The notes under the pieces are model-generated. The model had not been told where the DNA came from, searched no databases, and saw nothing but the letters and a program-made list of their open reading frames with translations. DNA of 53,110 bases, from assembly GCA_017614715.1 (NCBI GenBank), contig JAGABI010000045.1, positions 1 to 53,110 on the forward strand. Direction: 5' to 3'. The stretch comes from Bacteroidales bacterium (GTDB taxonomy: Bacteria; Bacteroidota; Bacteroidia; Bacteroidales; UBA932). A program made the translations under genes and the position numbers. Positions within the stretch are counted from its first letter, which is position 1. Every line of letters begins with the position of its first letter. Shown piece by piece: positions 50,458 through 53,110 of the stretch.

Positions 50458-52245
50458 TTAGAATTTATCAAGCTCTGCTTTTGCCTCGTTCACCAACTTG
50501 TCGGCACCGCCAAACCACAGGTTGGCGTGGGTGAATCTTGAGATAGCGGCCTCCAGCGCCTTGAGTTTTTCTGGATTGCGGGCATATTCGCTGCGGAGGA
50601 TCTTAACCTTTTCATAGGCCTGGATACCCTCCACAAAACGCTCCCAGCGCACTGACGAATACCCCTGGGGATACACCATGAACACATCCCCTGAGGTGAG
50701 GTTATACCAGCGGGTGTCTACCATAGGTTCCCGGTTCCAGCTGTTGAAGGCCCAGCGGAGATATCCGTCGTAGTCCATAGAGAGAGCGTACCAGCCCATC
50801 ACCGCCGACTCTGCCAGCGGAGAGATGGTGAACGTATTGGGATGACCTTCTCCGCAGCAGGTGTAGAAGGTGGTCATCTTACCCTCGCTGCGACGGCGGG
50901 CATTTATGGCGAGGCCGTCGGCCTTGATAAAGTAGTCATCATCCACAGCCAGGCCGATGCAATAGTCTGCCAGCTGCGCCTCCACCTCGGGATGATAGTT
51001 ACCCGCCAGGGCAAACTTGAATCCCGGATCGGCCTCAAGTGCCACCGCCATCACCTTTTGCATCACCTCCACGCCACGCTCGTCCACCGCCAGGAAGGTT
51101 TTGTCAAACCACCCTTTGGTGCGGAGATGATCGGCAAAACTGCGCAGCAGCGGAATCATTACCGAACGGTAAACCTCATCGCCATAATCGAATTCTATTG
51201 TCTTCTGACTGTCAGAGGCGCGGTCGTAATATCTCAGACGGGTGCGCCAGGGGGCTATGGTAAAGCAGTTTATCTGCTCTGTGATGCCGCAGGAGGCCAT
51301 GAACTCCACCCAACGGTCAAAGATATCGTAGTTGTATTCTGTGGTGCCGTCAATATTGACGGTGACCTGCACCATAGTCTCGAAAAGGTCCAGCGTCTGC
51401 TCGCCCCAGCAATTCCACATCAGGGTGGTTGTCACCACCTTTTCTCCAGCCTGCGCGAGCTGGGTCATGAAGGGACGCATCAACTCCATGTGAGCCTCGC
51501 TCCATGGTGCCACCCCAAAATAGCGGGCAACTGCGTAGGGATTCTGCCACAAATCCAGGTGGAAACTCCACTGTGAGGGTTTGGGGAGGATGCGGTCGCG
51601 CACCTCAACGGTATAGGGCAGCTCCAGCGGCTTCTTAAGCTCCCGTGCAGAGAGCTTTACGGTGCCTTTATATGTACCGGGCCGGGCATCCTGCGGAACC
51701 CACACGGTGAACCATGCGGGACGGGTCGTCCTGGCCTCAATCTCTGCCATGGTGCAGCCGATTATAGCATCGGACACGAGCACAGAGTCACGCACGGACT
51801 GGTCAAAACCGCCCATATCGGCGGGGAAATAACCCCTCTGGCCATCCTCGGCACCAAGCTGGTCGCCGATGACATAACGCTCAAAACCAAACTTGATCTC
51901 AGATGATTTTATGGTATTCTTGCGGCACTTGAGGTCAGAAACCGACAGGACTACGTCGTGAAGGTCTTCTGCGGTCCAGGCCACCGCCTGGAAACATACC
52001 CTTTCCCCGCGCCATGCAATCTGCTTTGGCGCCTTTTTGAGCTGGATTACCGGTACATCGGTCTTTGAATAACGGACATCCAGACTGCCCCAAGCAAAGT
52101 TTACTCCCGAAACCTTTGCCCATGCCGGATCGGGTGTAAACGGGAGGCTGGCCTCAGGCAACTGCTCAACCGGAGTGAAATTCTGGGCTGATGCCCCAAC
52201 AAAAGCTACGCACAAAAGCGCCGCACACACAAAAAACTTCTTCAT
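50458..52245 (-). CDS. GH123-like glycoside hydrolase (DUF4091)
   Basis: A 595-residue exported protein (signal MKKFFVCAALLCVAFVGASA, Gln at mature start). An N-terminal beta-sandwich (~residues 40-215, with AWFTVWVPQDARPGTYKGTV) precedes a TIM barrel and DUF4091-type C-terminus, the layout of family GH123 beta-N-acetylgalactosaminidases. The Asp-Glu catalytic pair of substrate-assisted hexosaminidases is at LAVDERG (Asp388-Glu389). It would free GalNAc from glycolipid- or mucin-type glycans, an amino sugar that the operon at 16281-24497 might process. A promoter-like TATATTAG and the clpB terminator lie upstream. Confidence 0.8.
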   Translation of the reverse strand: MKKFFVCAALLCVAFVGASAQNFTPVEQLPEASLPFTPDPAWAKVSGVNFAWGSLDVRYSKTDVPVIQLKKAPKQIAWRGERVCFQAVAWTAEDLHDVVLSVSDLKCRKNTIKSSEIKFGFERYVIGDQLGAEDGQRGYFPADMGGFDQSVRDSVLVSDAIIGCTMAEIEARTTRPAWFTVWVPQDARPGTYKGTVKLSARELKKPLELPYTVEVRDRILPKPSQWSFHLDLWQNPYAVARYFGVAPWSEAHMELMRPFMTQLAQAGEKVVTTTLMWNCWGEQTLDLFETMVQVTVNIDGTTEYNYDIFDRWVEFMASCGITEQINCFTIAPWRTRLRYYDRASDSQKTIEFDYGDEVYRSVMIPLLRSFADHLRTKGWFDKTFLAVDERGVEVMQKVMAVALEADPGFKFALAGNYHPEVEAQLADYCIGLAVDDDYFIKADGLAINARRRSEGKMTTFYTCCGEGHPNTFTISPLAESAVMGWYALSMDYDGYLRWAFNSWNREPMVDTRWYNLTSGDVFMVYPQGYSSVRWERFVEGIQAYEKVKILRSEYARNPEKLKALEAAISRFTHANLWFGGADKLVNEAKAELDKF

Positions 52246-52297
52246 ATATCAGCAGATAACGGTTTAATTCTGCTAATATACAAATTATCCGGAATAG

Positions 52298-52329
52298 AAA
52301 AAAGCTCCGGACTGAATGCCCGGAGCTTT
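52298..52329 (-). terminator. Rho-independent terminator of clpB
   Basis: AAAGCTCCGG (52301-52310) and CCGGAGCTTT (52320-52329), a 10-bp perfect stem with a nine-base loop, followed on the minus strand by a six-T run. It begins 3 bases from the clpB stop at 52332-52334. Confidence 0.92.
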
Positions 52330-52331
52330 GA

Positions 52332-53110
<779 letters not shown>

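Overview
The window looks like a chromosomal piece of a gut-type Bacteroidales genome with moderately high GC. The evidence is the Bacteroidetes promoter grammar (TTTG or TTG, about 19 bases, then TAnnTTTG) in front of many genes, a long S1 protein, a TonB-dependent receptor under a TPP riboswitch, BACON-like/FISUMP surface lipoproteins, exported proteins whose mature N-terminus is predicted to be Gln, and a Bacteroidetes type II-C Cas9.

Layout. 1-511: end of an antitoxin and a PIN toxin. 512-1067: non-coding, rich in inverted repeats. 1068-7613: housekeeping genes on the minus strand (rpsA, corA, mntP, recR, a short MurQ-like SIS protein, a GlcNAc-type kinase, pnuC). 7614-9200: a decayed accessory stretch (orphan 22-codon start, Bro-N protein, frameshifted HTH remnant). 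9203-15443: a complete type II-C CRISPR-Cas locus: tracrRNA (minus), cas9-cas1-cas2 (plus, overlapping), and an array of eight 48-bp repeats plus one degenerate repeat. The repeat carries a perfect minus-strand promoter, so crRNAs are probably started inside each repeat and run against the cas genes. A 158-bp element with 23-bp inverted ends lies just beyond the array.

15734-24497: yjbQ and a tight minus-strand operon (MFS transporter, HpcH aldolase, NagA-like deacetylase, NagB-like protein lacking a catalytic Asp, ceramidase-fold hydrolase, FGGY kinase, SIS isomerase, archaeal-type triosephosphate isomerase). This looks like a catabolic route for an unidentified acylated amino sugar. 24560-26803: TPP-riboswitch-controlled TonB receptor. 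26790-30643: two 144-bp inverted, 84%-identical palindrome-ended elements bracket a fucose-isomerase-like gene, a RAYT transposase broken by one in-frame stop, and a phosphoesterase; the element ends supply -33 promoter boxes to three neighbouring genes.

31378-45287: a ten-gene minus-strand cluster with six paralogous exported TIM-barrel, glycosidase-like proteins (all with an Asp-Glu-Pro motif), two FISUMP lipoproteins, an M15 peptidase and a glutaminyl cyclase, with no SusC/SusD pair. Five of the lipoproteins carry a heptad coiled coil straight after the lipid-anchored Cys. This is the most distinctive uncharacterised system in the window. 45409-53110: serine hydrolase, Gfo/Idh oxidoreductase, acyltransferase, glutamate dehydrogenase, a GH123-like hexosaminidase and the C-terminal part of ClpB running off the right edge.
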